Counted from the first letter of the stretch, positions 10,785 to 23,311 are shown. The stretch: 64,000 bases of DNA from Plasmopara viticola (GCA_001695595.3 MBPM02000103.1:124001-188000); one strand, 5' to 3'. Notes: a model not told the origin generated them from the letters alone. A program made the numbers and translations.

Positions 10785-13608
10785 ATGGCGCGACTCCCAC
10801 CCGCCAACGTACATGTCATATGCTCTTACCTCTCAATCATGTGGTAATGTACTTATTTCTTCATGTTGCAGAATGAAATGGGCAACGTGCGTGTGTGCTG
10901 CCGCGTGCGTCCACAGAACGCGAAAGAGTTGACAATGGCTTCAGCTCAGCGCTGCGTCTTTACTGAAAACGACACAATTGAAGTCAAGGTAGTAGAAAAC
11001 AAATACGAGGACGATGGTGCACAAAGAAATTACTGCGATGCTGTGTCTTGCACAGGCTCCGGATGGATGTCCGCAAAAATTTACATTTGACCATGTGTTT
11101 GGAGAAGAATGTAGCCAGGAGACGGTCTTTGAAAACGTGGCACTACCTGTTGTACAAGGTGGGACCAATAAAATAGTGGATAGTTCAGAGTGTTGAGTGT
11201 TGTATTTGTTTTAATGCTGGTGCTACTACTGCGTGGCAGATATCATGGCTGGATACAATGCCACCATCTTTGCGTATGGTCAAACGTCGTCTGGAAAGAC
11301 ATACACGATGGAAGGAGCTAATATCGATCATCCGGAATTGCAAGGTATCATTCCACGCACGGCGACGGAGATCTTTAACAATGTCCTGAACGCTGACGAA
11401 AACATGGAGTTTATTGTCAAAGTGAGCTACATTGAGATTTATATGGAACGCATTCGTGACTTGCTGGATCCTTACAAGTCAAAAGTCAATCTGCAAGTTC
11501 GAGAGGATGCCCAACGCGGGATCTTTGTCGAAGGGATGACAGAGATGTGTGTAACGAGTGATGAGGAGCTGTTGGCGACAATGCGAGCTGGTGCAGCTAA
11601 TCGTGCTGTGGCAGCGACGGGCATGAACGAAGGGAGTTCCCGTAGTCATAGTGTTTTTATGGTCACTCTGTTTCAGCGCAATCTTGAAAACCAGGCCACA
11701 AAGGCTGGCAAATTGTACCTTGTGGATCTTGCTGGCTCTGAAATGGTACGAAAAACGGGTGCAACTGGCCGACAACTTGAAGAAGCCAAGACGATTAACA
11801 AGTCATTGTCTGCTTTGGGTATGGTGATCAATGCACTCACTGACTCGCACATTACCCACGTGCCGTATCGAGACAGCAAATTGACTCGAATTTTGCAAGA
11901 ATCACTGGGTGGGAATTCGCGAACAAACCTGATCATCAATGTTTCGCCCAGCAGTTTTAATGCATCCGAGACCATTTCTACCATACGATTCGGGATGCGT
12001 GCAAAATCAATTAAAAATAAGGCTGTGGTGAACGAGCAACGCAGTGTTGCCGAGTACGAAGCTTTGCTTGCTGCAGCGGAAAAGAAATTTGCCAAACAAC
12101 AGACATATATCATTGCTCTTGAAGCTCAACTTGCAGGAAAGGAAGGTATTGACGCAACGGGGTCTTTGGCTGGAATAGTCGAAACACCAGGCTTGGATGA
12201 GATAGAGGAAACAGGAAAGGCTAGAGGTTCAAGTGGCACAGTGGACACGGTAGACATTTCTCTGGAATTCTTGGGTATTGATCCTCCAGAGCCCCCTCCA
12301 TCACCGACGGCCCGTGTAGGTCGAGCTCTAGAAGAGCTGCAAAAAAAAGTTACTCAGTTGGAAGAAGAGCTCGTGGAGGAGAAGCAAGAATCCATGCGGC
12401 GGGGCGAAGAGATATGCTTGCTAACGGCAAAGTTGGAGGAGCACATACAAGCACTTGAGACCCAGCGTGTGCTGTCCGACGAATTACAGCGCGTGAAGGA
12501 ACTGCAGGAAAAGACGTTAGAAGAGCAGATTCGGCAGCGCGAGACGCTTCGTGTTCAACTGCAAGCAGAGTTTGATCGACTGAACTTTGATCATCAGGAA
12601 TTGGTCATTCACGCCGAGACTGTCCAGAAAGAATACGATACGCTATTACAAGAAATGGCGGTCCAGACACCGCCCAGTAGTGGAAAACTTGCGGCAGCGG
12701 CGGAAAAAATTGCCCAGGCCGAGCAGTTGACAGACGACAAGATTGTCGAGGGCATTGAGGATGGTAGTGAAGCGCAGCAGCAAGAGTCGGACGATGAAGT
12801 GGTGAAGGAGAGTGGCAGTGGCATGTCACAAGAGCATGTGGATCTCAAACTCAAGTACACGACCCTTGAAGCTGAATTAAGAGCGTACGAAAAGGAATAC
12901 TTGGCGCTCAAGCAAACCACCGATCACGAGAGGTCCCGTTTGCATGAAGAACTCGACCGCAAGACGGCAAAGATCCGAGAACTCGAAACACAGGCGGGTC
13001 GTGCGGGTGCTTCTACCGGCGAAGGCGGCTCAACGCCATCTTCGCCCACTAGCACTAGTGGGATGTCTACGCGCGAGCGGCAGCACATGCGATCGATACA
13101 GCAAAAACTCGAGCAACTTGTCGCAGTGCACCGACAATTGTTGCGCAAGTACGCGTCACTGGAGCTTGAATTGTCAGAGGCCAAGAAGAAGCTGGTTTTG
13201 CGCGACGAACGCATTAAACAGGTGGAAGCGAACAACCGCATCATGGCGGGGAATATGCGAGCACAGGCAGAGAAGCACGTGGAAGAGCTTACACATTTAC
13301 GTGACCAGATTGCAGACTTTCGTGGCGCGCAACGCTCTCACTTTGAAGCCCAATTAAACCACACGAATGCGGCGCTCGTGGCGTCAATGGGAAGTACCGA
13401 CCCGGGAGTGATCAAGCCTCTTCGAGGCGGCTTAGTTTACGGCGGCGACGGAGTCATTCGTCCAATTCGTGGCGGTGGACGACGCAAGACGCAACTTGAA
13501 GAAGCAGCGATGACCACAGCAGGTGGCTCGACAGTCACTGCGGGCTCTACTGACGCTGGCGTGCCGTCCTCAGGCTTCCTGACTCGCTTGTTTGGCAAGA
13601 CTAATTAA
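10785..13608 (+). CDS. kinesin-1 heavy chain
   Basis: Plus-end microtubule motor for cargo transport. Four exons (10785-10808, 10872-10988, 11056-11158, 11240-13608) give 870 aa. The first exon, coding MARLPPAN, is inferred from a GTACAT donor and a TTGCAG acceptor; without it the protein could start at MGNVRVCCRVRP. The motor domain (to about residue 345) has the P-loop GQTSSGKTYTMEG, switch I SSRSHS and switch II VDLAGSE. Long coiled coils follow, roughly residues 350-780, broken by acidic and Ser/Gly-rich linkers. The tail has two copies of an IAK-like autoinhibitory motif, VIKPLRGG and VIRPIRGG, typical of kinesin-1 (one copy is usual). The tail ends in a Gly/Thr/Ser-rich stretch. It is followed in tandem by DPH3 after 145 bp. 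Confidence 0.93.
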
Positions 13609-13753
13609 CTCACAGAATTTTTAAAATTAAAAAGTAGTAATTGCGAGGCCTTCATATTTTCGATCCTGCACCGTTGCTTGTTTTTAGGATAAATCGGTTT
13701 TAGCAGGTGCATTGTTGCAGACGTTGCAATTCGTGGTTGGCACGCACGAGACG

Positions 13754-13975
13754 ATGGCGTCGGTGTATGACGAGGTGGAAATCGAGGATATGGAATACGA
13801 TGCTGAAGAGCAGGTGTACTATTACCCATGTCCGTGCGGTGACCGGTTCTATATCGATTTAGTGGAACTATATGAAGGCGAAGACATTGCCACGTGCCCG
13901 AGTTGCTCACTAACCATCCGCGTGATATTCGATGAGGAAACTCTGCCAAAACTACAAGAAGAGAGCAAGTTGTAA
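13754..13975 (+). CDS. DPH3: diphthamide biosynthesis protein 3 (CSL zinc finger)
   Basis: Small zinc/iron protein that supplies electrons to the Dph1-Dph2 enzyme for diphthamide on elongation factor 2; in yeast (Kti11) it also supports Elongator-dependent tRNA modification. Single exon, 73 aa. The whole protein is the CSL zinc-finger domain: acidic start YDEVEIEDMEYD, then YYYPCPCGDRF, then GEDIATCPSCSLTIRVIFD. The four metal ligands are in a CxC and a CxxC pair, as in the family. The ATG at 13754 was chosen because MASVYDEVEIEDM fits the family N-terminus. It follows kinesin on the same strand. Confidence 0.95.
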   Translation: MASVYDEVEIEDMEYDAEEQVYYYPCPCGDRFYIDLVELYEGEDIATCPSCSLTIRVIFDEETLPKLQEESKL

Positions 13976-15289
13976 GGCTGATCGGCGTTGTGAATCTTAT
14001 GAGAAGTGCAAATCAAGCCTATCAAGGCTATGCCATTGATACGTGTTTGATTTGCTCGCTGATCGTCCTCGTGAAATTTTTTAACGTAGTCTACCAAAAT
14101 AGCAAAGAAGAAGAGTCACTATGCAGTGTTATCAGACAACGAGCCACTGATTTGTTTAAATGACATAATCAGTAAATATTTAGCCAATGAGAATTTCTGT
14201 CGGTTAAGTGATATAGTACTGCTTTTCTACATCAAGTGATATTCATTCGCCATTTGTATCAAGTTGTAATCATTAATCGTAATCCATCCACTGGATTTTA
14301 AATATTACTAAGACGACAACCGTCTACATTCCTGTTTAGTCTCGTACTACTACTGTGACTTTCAAGTTGTTAGCAAACATGTATATAAAGCAGAAAGATA
14401 CTATTCCCGGGAACTTTATGCAGATTTACTGACGAAGGCAAGATCAGTCTATAATGAAAGTCTTCCACGAATGCATGAGCCGAACGAGATGTCCATGAAA
14501 GAGCTAAGAGATGCTTGTAAAGCCGATGGTAGTGGTCATTCGACGATCAGGTTCTCAGCGCTATAAGATGGTGCTGATTTATACGACATTTGGTGCACAA
14601 TGTCGACCTATGATCGTGAACTATTTATCGAAGACGTAATGCTTTAAATGAGGAATGACAGGATGTGGTGTCGCGAGATCCGCCTCGGGGCTACTATCTA
14701 ATGAAGGCGTACGGTTTAAAATCGAGTACTTTATGACACGGCAGTGATATTCACCGAAACAGAGAGTGTGAAGTCATTGAAGCATTTTTCGTGCAAATGA
14801 TAAGTTGAAGATAGTTTAAACAAGTAGATTTAATCCGGCATTCAGTATCAAAAAGCCAAATGGACTACAACGCCGAAAAAGGCTAAATGTGGCTAGTCCA
14901 GAAACCACTAAAAGAAGCATACTGAGGCGGAATTTACAATGTACAGTGTGCTAGACTAAGCCCACAGGAAGTATCAATTTCTCATGCGAGAGCGACATAC
15001 CATTTTTTTAGTCAACTATTTGAGCGCAATGGTGAGAAAGCTTTAGGGTTTCTCCAAAACTTGCGACGCCTATTTGTTTAGCTTGTTTAATTCAAGCAGA
15101 CAATTTTCTTTGCTGGTGCATGCAAAGACATATTTTGCGGATAGTTAGTCTCTACTTAATCAAACTACTTAAAGATAGACATTTAAAACCACCTTGTCTA
15201 CTTGTAGACAGTATACACACGATAAAGATTTACGCTTATGTAGTTAAGTGCATCTTCACTGCGAATAAAACGTTTCTTTTGGGGGTGCT

Positions 15290-15700
15290 TTAGTGAACAA
15301 GCCGAACCTTCGGACGGACTTTGCTAATGTCAAGACTCTGTGGATTGAACAGCTCTAATGAGCCAGAAACACTCAAAGAGTTGATTGGTCTTGTCAACTA
15401 CTTACATTATCCTAGAGCAACTTACGCAAAAGTGGAGAGACCAGTGTCAAATTTCTAAGAGAAAGATGCGGTCTTTAACAAGAATACTAAATAAGGTATG
15501 ACATTCCAATACTAGAAGGCGTTTGACAAAGTCAAGCAGTTTCAATTGCAGGTGCCCATCCTAGCCAATTCAAATCCAGACGACACTTCAGTGTCATTTC
15601 TGAAACGTCAGCTTTTGTAACTGGTACTGCTCCGCCGCAAACAGGCGCATTCAAATCTTGACTACTCAAAGGAATGCTTTAGCCACTGTACGGAGCTATT
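15290..15700 (+). mobile_element. Ty3/Gypsy retrotransposon pol relic (RT-RNase H junction)
   Basis: The + strand reads PETLKELIGLVNYLHY, then YAKVERPVSNF, then AFDKVKQFQLQVPILAN. This is the order seen where reverse transcriptase joins RNase H in Gypsy-type polyproteins. At least three in-frame stops interrupt the 260-bp readable part, so the copy is dead. Diverged pieces of the same element may extend on both sides (about 14380-15760), but I could not find long terminal repeats. Confidence 0.7.
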
Positions 15701-15924
15701 TGCGATAAAGTATGGTTTTATAAGAAAAAAGTGTTCATCTAATAGACCTTGACCATTCGCAACCAATGCAGATTATGCATAGTTATGCCCCGCACTACAA
15801 TGTCATGTGAGAATGGCCAAATATTATTTTTTCGTGGGCTGTTTTGTTAGATTGTCAGCCAGGGATGCACAATGCCTAGGCGATTACGAAATCGTACTGT
15901 TCGTTTCGAAAGCTAGCTTGTAAC

Positions 15925-15986
15925 ACGACCGCGACTTTCTCTTCGACACATACATACGACCGCGACTTTTCTTCGACACATACATT
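15925..15986. repeat. two-copy tandem repeat, unit about 31 bp
   Basis: A unit beginning ACGACCGCGACTTT and ending CTTCGACACATACAT occurs twice head to tail, the second copy one base shorter. A third, partial match to the GACCGCG start follows. It lies in the decayed transposon stretch. Confidence 0.8.
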
Positions 15987-18900
15987 CGGACCGCGTATGC
16001 ACAAGATGATATATGCGCAGCTATACTTAGAGCATAAAAATTTACGAGTACAAAGACTCAGGTTAAACGCTCCTGGCTCGATTGAGCTCGAGGCTATATC
16101 AATTTACATTGAAAGCCGAAGCTGTAATTCTTCGCACCGGTTAGGAAAGTAATCGTGTCTACAATGGTATTTCAAGCTTTGCATCCTCGCTGAGGTCCAA
16201 ATACACCGCTTGACGGTCATCTCGGGCAAGAGATGATGTGTGTCTATATAAGCATCGATCATTGGCGGCTTGAGCTGTGCGAAGAGATTGGCAAGAGTAT
16301 GCACACGTAAGATGTGTGCCAAAAAGTTGATTTTTTGTCAAATGTGACCACACCATTAGCAACCTCACTGGGATTATTATTGCACTGCTGGTAGATTGTT
16401 AGTATTATTTTTTTGTCCGACAATTGAAGTACTCGATTGACAGCACTATTATTGTCATGCTTCTTGATATATTCAAGCAAAATGTGCTCATCCAGTAGAT
16501 AGCCGTAGTTGACCGACGATTTCGAAATAGCAGCTCTATTCCTCAACGGTGCCTCAAGATATAATATTCACTCGTCTCGATAAAAGAACCACGTTTAATG
16601 GATCTTCTTGAAATGCGACTTGAAAGTGTTTGCTAACAAGCTGGACATGTCTACAGCGGACTATTTGAAGATGAATGGTTAAATAAGGCGGATAAATCGC
16701 GTCATACATCAAAGCGTGCTCACAGCCGATAGGTTTTCATTGAATAATGCCGCCCTACCGAGCAGGCTACACGATGTTCTACGTCGCCACCACGTTGTGA
16801 TTCTAAGCTTGCTCGAGAGCAGGTGCCTTCCAGTTGTTGGTACGGATTTATTACCCACAATGCTTGAGAAAGCCGTAAAAGAGTGACTGAAAGCCTAGAA
16901 TAGTATGCAGCAAAATTGGAGAGAGGCAAAATATCAAACTGAAAAGAAATAAATATTACGACGAAATCAAATTTGAATATTTAGCTTTATTGAATGCCAA
17001 ATTAATATCTGTATATGTAGCAACTGCTACAGTCGCAACTGAACTGCGCTCCGCTCAGTCGGACACTTATAATTTATTGTTAGGGGAGTCTTAGCGCAAG
17101 AGCTTAATATTTCGAAAGGAACGCGAACCTAATCAGTCATCGATATGGACTTGCATAAACCGGGTAATGACTCAGGGAAGGTGAAGGCAGGAGCGCCGGA
17201 GCCGCGCTATTCGTCAAACTGTTCATCGGTTGAGATCAAATCCGATTCTATGCACGGAGTGCTAAATCTACTACTTGAAAGGCGCTAATTGAGCGACATG
17301 TTCGAATAGCGATGCGACTGCGAGCTCGAGGCTCGAGGTCTGCCTTGTAAGAACTGAAAATTTTGATGATGCGGAAGGTTTGGTAAAGATAGTAGCGGTC
17401 GTAAGTGTCACAAGCACCAAATCTCTAAATGGGTTTACCAGACGACAGTCTCGATCAATATATAAGCGGAGGACTTGATGCACGGCACGATGCTCAAAAA
17501 ACCAACTTAACTCCCCTCTTGCCAATGAAGAGGGCGACCGCCACTTTTGCGTGAGAAGGCTTGTTGTGCGATAGCGTTGCAAGAGACATAGCAATTATCT
17601 TGTAGAATAAAATAGACTTGAATTCCCCGACAATTATGGAATGAGAGGCGCATTTTGGTAAGATCGACCTAGCATCGCAAACGCTTTTGATCATGGTAGT
17701 TAGCGTCTTCGGTAAGATTAATCTCCTTACTGCTTGAGCTGGATTAGGGGACGCTGAAAACATCTCATGACTGCTGTAGGAGCGGGGCATTCGGAAAAAT
17801 GATGTCGCGGACTTTAAGCGGCAGGACGGATATCCGGTGTCAGTCTATGACAGGCCTGAGTCGAGCTAGTGCGTACTAGAGGTGCCATTATATTTGTACA
17901 TTAACGATTGTTAAGCTGTCACAAAGTGTGGCTACAGCGTCTTGTTTGCTCGTACTATACCTTAAAAGGTTTTCTCTGCATGTAATTCATACGGCAAGAG
18001 TACTGCTTGTAGGCTTACAGTGCTGGCACCAACTTTCACTTCCTTGAAGCCGCCAAACGAACACAGATGGCCGTATGAAAATTTTCTTTTGGAGCTAACA
18101 ACATGGCTTGTAAAGCTGCGCGTTCTCCACGCTAAGCTTTGGACGAGGCCAGCCCTCCCAATTCTTTTGTCTTTATGGTACTCGACGTAGTTTCCTGGGC
18201 GTTTATTTCGGCACATCAGGAAAGAGCTTATATTATTAGAAACCATGTGAGCTTTGCTCCAGTGTAATTGCACTTCGTGATTATACGATCTATTTGTAGT
18301 ATTGTTGTCGCGTCAGACATGAGTGTTCGTTCGAACATCAGAGTTAGGACATGGACTGGGTGGGGTGCATTGGAGAAAACGGAGCGTCTCTGAGCACGCG
18401 ATGCGCGACGCACGAGCTCGCAAGTTTGTGATGCTTGTAAGAGCGGCATTTGCGAGTTTCACCCATGTGCCGTTTTGGAGTAGTCAGCTTGGTCGCATGG
18501 TCGTACTCATGTGCCATTTCGGACTACTGTACTTGGTTCCTTTCGAGAAGAGCACTAATTTTCTTCAGCATCTGATGCCGAGGTTTGCCGGTCGTAACCT
18601 TTCTTGTGGTTTGCGTATAGCTCACTTTGAGCAGAGTGTGACCGACAAGTATGGCACGAAAAGCAAGCCAATTTTTTTCTGACGGTACAACAAACTTGCT
18701 GTGTATTGTCCGGACACTTTAAGCATGACTCGTGCGGTAAGAATGTCGTTTACTCCAAGATATATTGATGTAGACGACATTATAGCTAGCTGATATGTAT
18801 TCGAATTCGCTTTGAGGCATATTCAACTTTCTGTGCGCATTTAATTTGTTGTGTGGTTTTCTAGGAATCGGCCAAAGCCACACCGGTGGATTGAGTCTAG

Positions 18901-21689
18901 CTAGTTGGTGGTATCAAGATATTAAGTAGCGTCGGCTTCATATAGAAGCAGTACACCTGCTAATAATCACTGCCTTATTTATATTAGCTGAAATTACTAT
19001 TCTAGATAGTTGTTGCAGGCACAAGAAATTTTTAGCTCAATTTATAAAATGAGAAAACATTCCTACTATCGGTAGAAGCCAGACATGTAGTGATCTTCGT
19101 CTTGTATTGGCTCTAAGTAGAAAGCGAGGAGATAATTTTTTTTATCCCCTCTTCCTCGCGAGGTAGCCCTGCTGTAGTGTTTAACTACACCTTCTACTTA
19201 CAGCGGAAGTGACATCGTAAACGAGAGCATCACAATTCGGGTCTTGACGACAAAATGCACCGGATAAAAAATCTCATACTTTTGTATCTTACCCCGCCAT
19301 TTGATAACGTCATTGCCACCCGAGAATTTTTTGTGGCCCTCAAAGCAAATACCCACGCGAATGTTGCCAGAGTGCCTGCACGCAAAGGTGGGGATGACCA
19401 AAATTTCCTGGGCGATCCGCGCGGAATTCTTTCTGTGTTGAAATGGGGGGGCTCTTTACGAGCCTTCTATCTTCTAGCGGCTCTCTGGCAGCCGAATATC
19501 TTTAAGTTCACTGTGAGAAGCGCAGGTGCGACATTTTCAGTAGACCAACCATTCGATGCTGGTATACCATTTGTGCGAGCTCAACCTTTTGTGTAGGCGC
19601 ATAGAGGATTATATTAGTGTAGAGGTATCTTTGGGTCTTCTTTGAACTGGCTTGCTGATCGTGAGATGACCCGGCCGACTGACAGCCGTACGAACCTCCC
19701 ATATTGAAAGTCAAAGAGTGATCTATAACACTTATTATTTTGTCAAACGTAATTCAAGCCTTAGTGGAGGGGGCTGCTAAATTGAGCCGAGCTTTTGTTT
19801 AACAGCTGAAAATGCGCTGCGCTTTGTCAGGTATGTTTAGTATACTACTTCACCTGAGGCAAGTTCTTGTCACCATTTAACAGCTTAAAACGATAGGTTG
19901 CCATTAGTAAACAGCGCCAAGTCAAATAAAGATTCACTGCAATCTTGAAGATAGTTTTAAATCATCACCAATTGGAAATAGTCAGTTCATTTCTCGGTAA
20001 TGCTTCAAATTTATTCAAAACAATGACGCCACTTGCGTTAGACAAGTTCAACAAAAATTGCATAGCTATGGTGCACTTTGACTCAAGCCTGGGAACGATG
20101 AATTCTTTAAAATTACTTCGTCAGTGTGGCACCAAATTACTTAACTAGTGTCGTGTATTGAGCTCTCTGCTTTTTAATCCAAAATTAGCTTACTTTTTAG
20201 ATGCAAAGCTTGACAATCCAAGGATCCAAGTCAAGTAAATTTGTAGTGTTACAGTTATTTATTAACCTGCTTTCTGTACTATGGCTTATAGACTGGATGA
20301 CACAGGATTTCCACCTAGTGAGACTGACCGATGATACTACCTTATTCACGAACGCATGCAGCCTAAGCGACAAGATGGTCTGCAAGATTGACTCAATATT
20401 GGTGGTGAATTGCCAATACTTGTCATTGTGCCATACCAATTGATGTTTAAATGTGGCTGCTATCGAAGAGTACTTTAAAGCTCAAAAAGCAACTTTTTTA
20501 ACGGAAGCTTAAATTGTACTAAAAAAGCCTTTACGCTGCAAGTTATGGAACTTACTGGAACTCAACAACAGCAGATTGAAATTCGCAAAGGGTTAAAAAT
20601 GACGTCAAGTTCTAAAGTGAAGGACCTAGGAACTCGCAGATGAATTTAAGGAGCTGAAGCGTTGATGCAAAGCGCACCATTAGACTTTTTATGACAGAGC
20701 CCATTAGTCTCGACGAAATTTTACAAGACGCGGAGCTTTCTGTTAACAATGGAGTGGAGATGAAAGCTTGAAAAGCAACATAAACGAACAAGACCTGGCA
20801 TCACTGGCTATGAGCAAAAGCGACTGAAATACATTCGCCTTGTTAAAGCACACCCCAGACCTCGAGCATTCAATTAAAGTTGACCAATTGCCGGACCTGG
20901 ATTAATTGTGGAATAAACGTTTGCTGAAGGCCAGCCACATGGACACAAACAGCAGCGTGAGCGTCGCGGCAATATTTCTGAATGGCTCATCACGGGCGGG
21001 GAACAACTTGATTTCGCAGACGATCGAAGTGTGTAGGATTTTGGTACGAAGATGCTATGATAGGTCGAGAAGACATTTTCTATCGTCTCCATGACAGTAG
21101 CATTAGTATCGATGATGAACAAACGAGTGATCTTGAAGTCCAAGCCAAAAAGTGGGACATTTGGTACGAGGGTGAGAATATGTGGAATGATTCACGTTCG
21201 AGCCATCGGTATGAAGTTTCTTTGAACGGCAGTTTAACAATCAATCTTTCAATCGCCTTTAAATCGCCATCCTTCTTTCACGTCTAATGGACAGGGTCGA
21301 GCAAAATTGCTATTTTTCACTACCGAGCTGCCTCTATATCTTAATAAAACTCAACAATTGAATAAATACGGCGCACGGAACGAGAACGCGCAGATTTACA
21401 TTAATGCGAGCTGGCAAATTTGTCAAAGTACTAAAGTTGGTGGACAATTTTCATAAGCCATGAACGAAACGCAAGCGTGAAGAACATGTACTGCGAGATC
21501 TCCATATGGACCCGGCTAGTGATTAAAATTGACAATTAGGGATCAGAATTAAAAAAAAAAGGGTACTTATTTGTGTGATTGGTACAATTTTATGTATTTT
21601 TCCACAGTAAGTTGATATCTACTTCTACAGGTTAGTGGGTCAGTCGTCAGAGGACTTTATTGACCGCCCCATCTCGATTCTTTAGTGCA

Positions 21690-22081
21690 ATGAGTGAAGT
21701 CTCCCCTCTTCGCGACCCGCGTGGGCCACGCTTCCCCGTGATCGTCAAGCATCCGGCATTCGATGACATCAAGCACAACTTTAGCGCTTCCGATTATACG
21801 CGATGGCTGGGTGTCAGCGCTTTATCTTTTCCCGCAGGCTATGTATTCGGTGCGTGCGCGGCTTTCCTCGTCAATAATACGCCTGATTGTAATCATTCGT
21901 TGGGACATGTGCAGGTTTGAAATTGCACCGCCACGTTGCCGTGCCGTCCATGGTTGTAACAGGTTTCCTTGGCTCACTCGGAGGTTTTCTGTGGGCGTAC
22001 CAGAACTCATCGTTCCGCCTACAAGGCTACAAGGCCAACCCAGTTGAGGTGCAGCGTTACATTACTAGCAAGCAGCAGTAA
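21690..22081 (+). CDS. complex I 20.9-kDa-type subunit (NADH:ubiquinone oxidoreductase)
   Basis: Accessory membrane-arm subunit of mitochondrial complex I, plant/fungal 20.9-21 kDa family. Two exons (21690-21849, 21915-22081) around a 65-nt phase-1 intron give 108 aa. Exon 1 has GPRFPVIVKHPAFDDI, equivalent to the family's RYPV...PF, followed by a hydrophobic segment. Exon 2 has VPSMVVTGFLGSLGGF then AYQNSSFRLQGY, matching plant homologues in spacing (P.SMV..G..G..GGF..AYQNS..RL.G). The ATG at 21690 is used rather than an upstream in-frame TTG. This copy is closer to the family consensus than the paralogue at 3540-3950, so it is probably the standard subunit. RPS11 follows on the same strand after 275 bp. 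Confidence 0.85.
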
Positions 22082-22356
22082 AATTCTAGTTCCGATTCCA
22101 GACCTAATAGTAAATCTGCTCTGCTTTACTGCTCTACTCCTCCGACCAGAGTATAGAAGGCCATAAATAATGTAGGAGTGTGCTGATAAGAATTAGGTGT
22201 CGATGAGTAATAATTTTCAGCAAGTTGTGCTTAAACTTACGCTGTTACAGTGCACTTAACAGCGATACTTCATGTACTTGTGAAGTAACCCACCGACAGC
22301 CAGTCGCCATTTAACTCAACTAAACAAAAGCGTCACTAGCGAATCCCCTCGACACA

Positions 22357-23311
22357 ATGGAACACGTTGACCAGGTACTTTTTTGGCCTTCTCTATAACT
22401 CCCAGAATGGCAACATACGGTAAGCAAACGGAGACTAAACCGACGGAAGAGAGCGAGTCTCGCTGTGCGAATGTTGGCGTGGTGTTTGTCTCAGGTCGGC
22501 AGAACGACAGGACACAAAGCACTGAAGGCGCTGGCTAGCTAGTTGGTTGGGGTGATGGCCCACCAAGGCTATGATCCACACACAATCACTTTTATAAAGT
22601 GATTGTAGAGTCATTTAGAGAGACAAGCTTGTTTCTCTTTTCATGACTGCGAGACCCGAACGATTCAAACTCGTTTCAACCGACTCATCACCGGCAAACC
22701 TCTTTTGGACTGTTAGAAGTCGACACAGACGCTGTTTGCTTGCCCAGTTAGAGATCCGACACTCTCTTGCGTAACATGCTACTGCAAGTAATTGATAACG
22801 AAATGCTCACATTATGTTTCTCGTGTGCTGCTTGTAATGTCGAGTACAGACTGAAAAGGCTTACCAAAAACAGCAAGGCGTGTTCCTTGCCAGCAAAAAG
22901 TTTGCCGGCAAGAAGAAAGGCCCTCGCTTTTACAAGGAGGTGGGTCTTGGTTTCAAGACTCCCAAGAGCGCAATTGAAGGCCAGTACGTGGACAAGAAGT
23001 GCCCATTCACTGGCAACATATCTATTCGCGGTCGTATCCTCAAAGGCGTCGTTCTTTCGACCAAGATGAAACGTACAATCATTGTGCGTCGTGACTACCT
23101 GCACTTTGTCAAGAAGTACAAGCGTTTTGAAAAGCGACACAAGAACGTGGCTGCCCACTTGTCACCTGCTTTTCGTGTGAAGGAAGGAGACGTCGTTACC
23201 ATTGGCCAGTGTCGTCCACTCGCCAAGACTGTGCGCTTTAATGTTTTGGAGGTCGAACCTGCTTCGGAGACTAAGCCAATTAATGTGCGCAAGCAGTTCC
23301 GCCAGTTCTAA
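22357..23311 (+). CDS. RPS11: 40S ribosomal protein S11 (uS17)
   Basis: Small-subunit ribosomal protein that binds 18S rRNA. Exon 1 (22357-22374) codes MEHVDQ; a 484-nt intron follows; exon 2 (22859-23311) starts [10 protein letters not shown]. Together they give 156 aa, the normal length. Conserved blocks include [58 protein letters not shown] and [15 protein letters not shown]. The first exon is inferred: MEHVDQ-AYQKQ mirrors the usual short N-terminus before AYQKQ. The intron is five to eight times longer than most others in this window and carries a 16S-rRNA-like fragment (22532-22578). Confidence 0.93.
22532..22578 (+). other. fragment resembling bacterial/organellar 16S rRNA
   Basis: Inside the RPS11 intron. 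The run CTAGCTAGTTGGTTGGGG followed by TGATGGCCCACCAAGG and then ATGATCC matches, with few changes, the conserved 16S rRNA region around E. coli positions 255-300 (helices 11-12). Flanking bases do not continue the match. A short nuclear insertion of mitochondrial DNA is the simplest reading. Recognised from memory of the 16S consensus, not by search. Confidence 0.55.

Larger units (their letters stand above)
13976..21689. other. 7.7-kb gene-free stretch of decayed transposon DNA
   Basis: No intact gene. The stretch is AT-rich with frequent stops in all frames. One segment (15290-15700) is a clear Ty3/Gypsy pol relic, listed separately. Other open frames of 60-119 codons (for example 18323-18682, which lacks an ATG, and 19255-19596) have no domain I recognise. 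They sit in the same degraded context, so I do not call them as genes. Confidence 0.6.

Noticed and set aside
18323..18682. 119-codon frame on the + strand
   Set aside because: It has no ATG at its start (GTG only) and no known domain, inside a decayed transposon block.
19255..19596. 113-codon frame with ATG
   Set aside because: No domain, and the flanks are repeat-like; length alone is not enough in this block.
22408..22420. ATGGCAACATACG|GTAAGC as RPS11 exon 1
   Set aside because: Good donor, but its phase does not match the exon beginning AYQKQ; MEHVDQ at 22357 does.
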